From Verrucomicrobiota bacterium (GTDB lineage Bacteria; Verrucomicrobiota; Verrucomicrobiia; Limisphaerales; UBA8199), in the NCBI GenBank assembly GCA_026397855.1, contig JAPLUA010000524.1, forward strand, positions 1-7,323: a stretch of 7,323 bases of DNA, in the 5' to 3' direction. The notes beneath the pieces are model-generated. The model had not been told where the DNA came from and made no database searches. It saw only the letters and a list, made by a program, of their open reading frames with translations. The translations under genes were made by a program, and so were the position numbers. The stretch's first letter is position 1. The number at the start of each line of letters is the position of its first letter. This document shows positions 7,001 to 7,323 of the stretch, piece after piece.

Positions 7001-7323
7001 TCTACCGGTGGGCGGATTCGGCCAGCAGTACCCTGCCAACCTTGGTTTACGCGGGTGAACCAGCAAGTCAAAGCACGGTCCTGCGGTGGGGTGACAACAT
7101 GAATGTGCGCAGCGGCGGCACCAATACGGAGGTCTTGATTGACACATGGCAAGGCACCTTTGCCGCCATCCTCAAGCCGGCGGATAGTTCGCTCGGCTCC
7201 TTCACCAGCTCCTATTTCACGGAAAGCACTCCCAGCTCTCCGATCGGCCGCAGCCTGCAGTTCGGAACCGGCAACAGAGCCTGGCAGAAGCGGTCGGGCA
7301 AGGACTTGCAGCTCTACGCCTAC
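4039..7323 (+). CDS. Large secreted modular protein with repeated propeller-like and immunoglobulin-like domains (3' end outside the window)
   Basis: The frame stays open for 1095 codons and leaves the window without a stop. Residues 1-23 are a Sec signal peptide: MKR, a hydrophobic core, and an ARA/Q cleavage site. After it come alternating modules: A1 (about 28-361), Ig-like 1 (362-448), A2 (451-787), Ig-like 2 (788-874), and A3 (876 to the edge). The A modules share spaced motifs: an AY[DN] near 64-66, 484-486 and 912-914; a DG-x-[VI]-Y near 126-130, 545-549 and 968-972; YRW(A)DS at 146, 568 and 989; and GN..W.KR ending at 242, 666 and 1085. A2 and A3 also share AD[MV]YHL..[VI]WS at their starts. 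About 330 residues of short beta-type motifs suggests a beta-propeller fold; that is inference. The Ig modules show W.W or QWQK (396-398, 822-825) and DAG.Y or DAA.Y (422-426, 847-851). The role is probably surface or extracellular binding; no catalytic motif is visible. How it is anchored cannot be judged, because the C-terminus is missing. It is divergent from the prepilin gene. Confidence 0.88.
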   Translation, partial: MKRILSAALSALIAAGTFPSARAQTSTMLSPLTTFGNAGDGTIQPGATDPYPPLDTGSNQRGMAYDPVSGNVVLVDTHSGGGGGFLAGAIYILDGTYGTNITTLNTNGMVYAGSGYADAAAGVTDDGVVYVADQVNNSATTAFIIYRWDSVASTAPPYMCFSNTITPYQRYGISFDIRGAGTNTQIIVGSQSQSGSTGTNVVIFTTADGTNFAANVLSTGVASPNFNDGIAFGPGNTFWAKRVGAPLLLMAFNLATRTATLVQSFDSSVFIGSANLGPIAVDNAHHLMAAINVTSGTTGPEQVRLYDISATNSPPVLLDVKDYVPNNVNATAPAGYLDFGGGRLYSHVINNGMATFSVGAVPTPVPVLLMQLPATNRVPVGTTVRHEMLAYPQATWQWTKNGANLPGATNAYYAMTSVTTNDAGQYHVKVTNGGGSVDSTTNQLIILGPADMYHLNLVWSAAPGSAPYIDNTGSATTPNQRTIAYNARSNELYIVSRASQNFTICAVNATNISASAPAVIKTLNTNGLVFASAGISVVAIGVAEDGAIYACNATADATGGNGAMFRVYRWADSDPNTLPVQIFSGDPAGQSAAFRWGDTLAVRGTGPGTQLLLDSYDDAQRYVSILAPTDITLANWSSTFNFQTKVGTGLGRSMEWGAGNTIWQKRRATALVQSGIDPTTSGGISTVLASYTSLPGAAPTVIGPVGLDLSRNLLVGIATNSASVGPASLNLYDVTSFSAPIALAAYTFPQSPYKDNKNCIGQCFFAGDYVFAICGNNGVMAYKVVVGPPTPPAFLVQPRNLQLVEASAGTMSVTLDQTAAYQWQKGGTNIAGATASSYTISPAQLSDAASYRCVASNFFGMNTSSVAVVTIRALADVYHLTRIWSLGPLSRPYLLADTDTSRGQTPLYRSIAYNSLSNQIYVISRTNASSGLSINVLDASTGADLYQLDTTGITGGSIVLLAMGVGEDGSVYAANEDSTGSSPATYKLYRWADSASSTLPTLVYAGEPASQSTVLRWGDNMNVRSGGTNTEVLIDTWQGTFAAILKPADSSLGSFTSSYFTESTPSSPIGRSLQFGTGNRAWQKRSGKDLQLYAY
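4120..7323 (+). repeat. Tandem diverged modules, about 1.27 kb period, inside the large gene
   Basis: The unit is one A module plus one Ig-like module. Approximate A-module positions are 4120-5121, 5389-6399 and 6664 onward, separated by Ig-like modules at 5122-5382 and 6400-6660. Matching motifs recur at 419-425 residue spacing. Copies two and three are clearly the closest; copy one has a shorter, different N-terminal lead-in. The similarity is mainly at protein level, with short DNA matches only, for example the YRWADS codons at 5739-5758 and 7002-7021. That indicates old duplications rather than a recent expansion. Confidence 0.75.

Noticed and set aside
4114..7152. Four long minus-strand open frames (4114-5196, 5203-6057, 6199-6675, 6676-7152) opposite the large gene
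   Set aside because: They are in codon register with the large gene and break where it uses a TCA, TTA or CTA codon, for example 4114 (TCA), 5200 (TTA) and 6676 (CTA). Their products are His/Arg/Gly/Val-rich with no recognisable domain.

Overview
The window looks like chromosomal DNA from a Verrucomicrobiota bacterium, most like the Pedosphaera/Limisphaera type. This rests on protein character only, since there is no rRNA or other marker gene. Three things point there: high GC, with antisense open frames in codon register with almost every gene; a prepilin-like protein with the FTLIELLVVIAIIAILAALL leader and a CLNNLKQIGL motif; and a membrane protein with the ENWRG...PPSVPDDKNF signature I associate with verrucomicrobial hypothetical proteins. 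Almost every gene encodes a product predicted to sit in, or be exported across, the inner membrane. Ribosome binding sites are weak or absent throughout.

Layout. Positions 1-3834 are read leftward. From right to left they hold a prepilin-like protein (3834-3025), a Tat-exported metallophosphoesterase of the ADP-ribose/CDP-alcohol diphosphatase (ADPRM-like) type (2933-2022), a 567-residue inner-membrane protein with a pseudopilin-like C-terminal domain (1848-145), and the first 15 codons of a further gene that starts with a signal peptide (45-1). The gaps between them are about 90-175 bases, so independent transcription is as likely as an operon. Between the phosphoesterase and the 567-residue protein, on the opposite strand, lies a short stretch that reads like a fragment of a glycoside-hydrolase-type protein (about 1919-2020). 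I take it as the relic of a lost gene.

Positions 3835-4038 form a divergent control region. It carries possible back-to-back promoters that overlap at their -35 boxes, a perfect 10-bp palindrome, and a stem-loop in the prepilin leader. From 4039 to the window end a single rightward reading frame stays open for 1095 codons without a stop. It encodes a very large secreted protein made of alternating, probably beta-propeller-like modules and immunoglobulin-like modules; its C-terminus lies outside the window.

The genes do not form an obvious pathway. The common theme is the cell envelope and surface. I found no tRNA, rRNA, CRISPR array, insertion sequence or convincing intrinsic terminator. No gene-free stretch exceeds about 205 bases. 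The most interesting items are the repeat architecture of the large protein, the relic gene fragment, the exported ADPRM-like enzyme, and the divergent control region with its hairpin.
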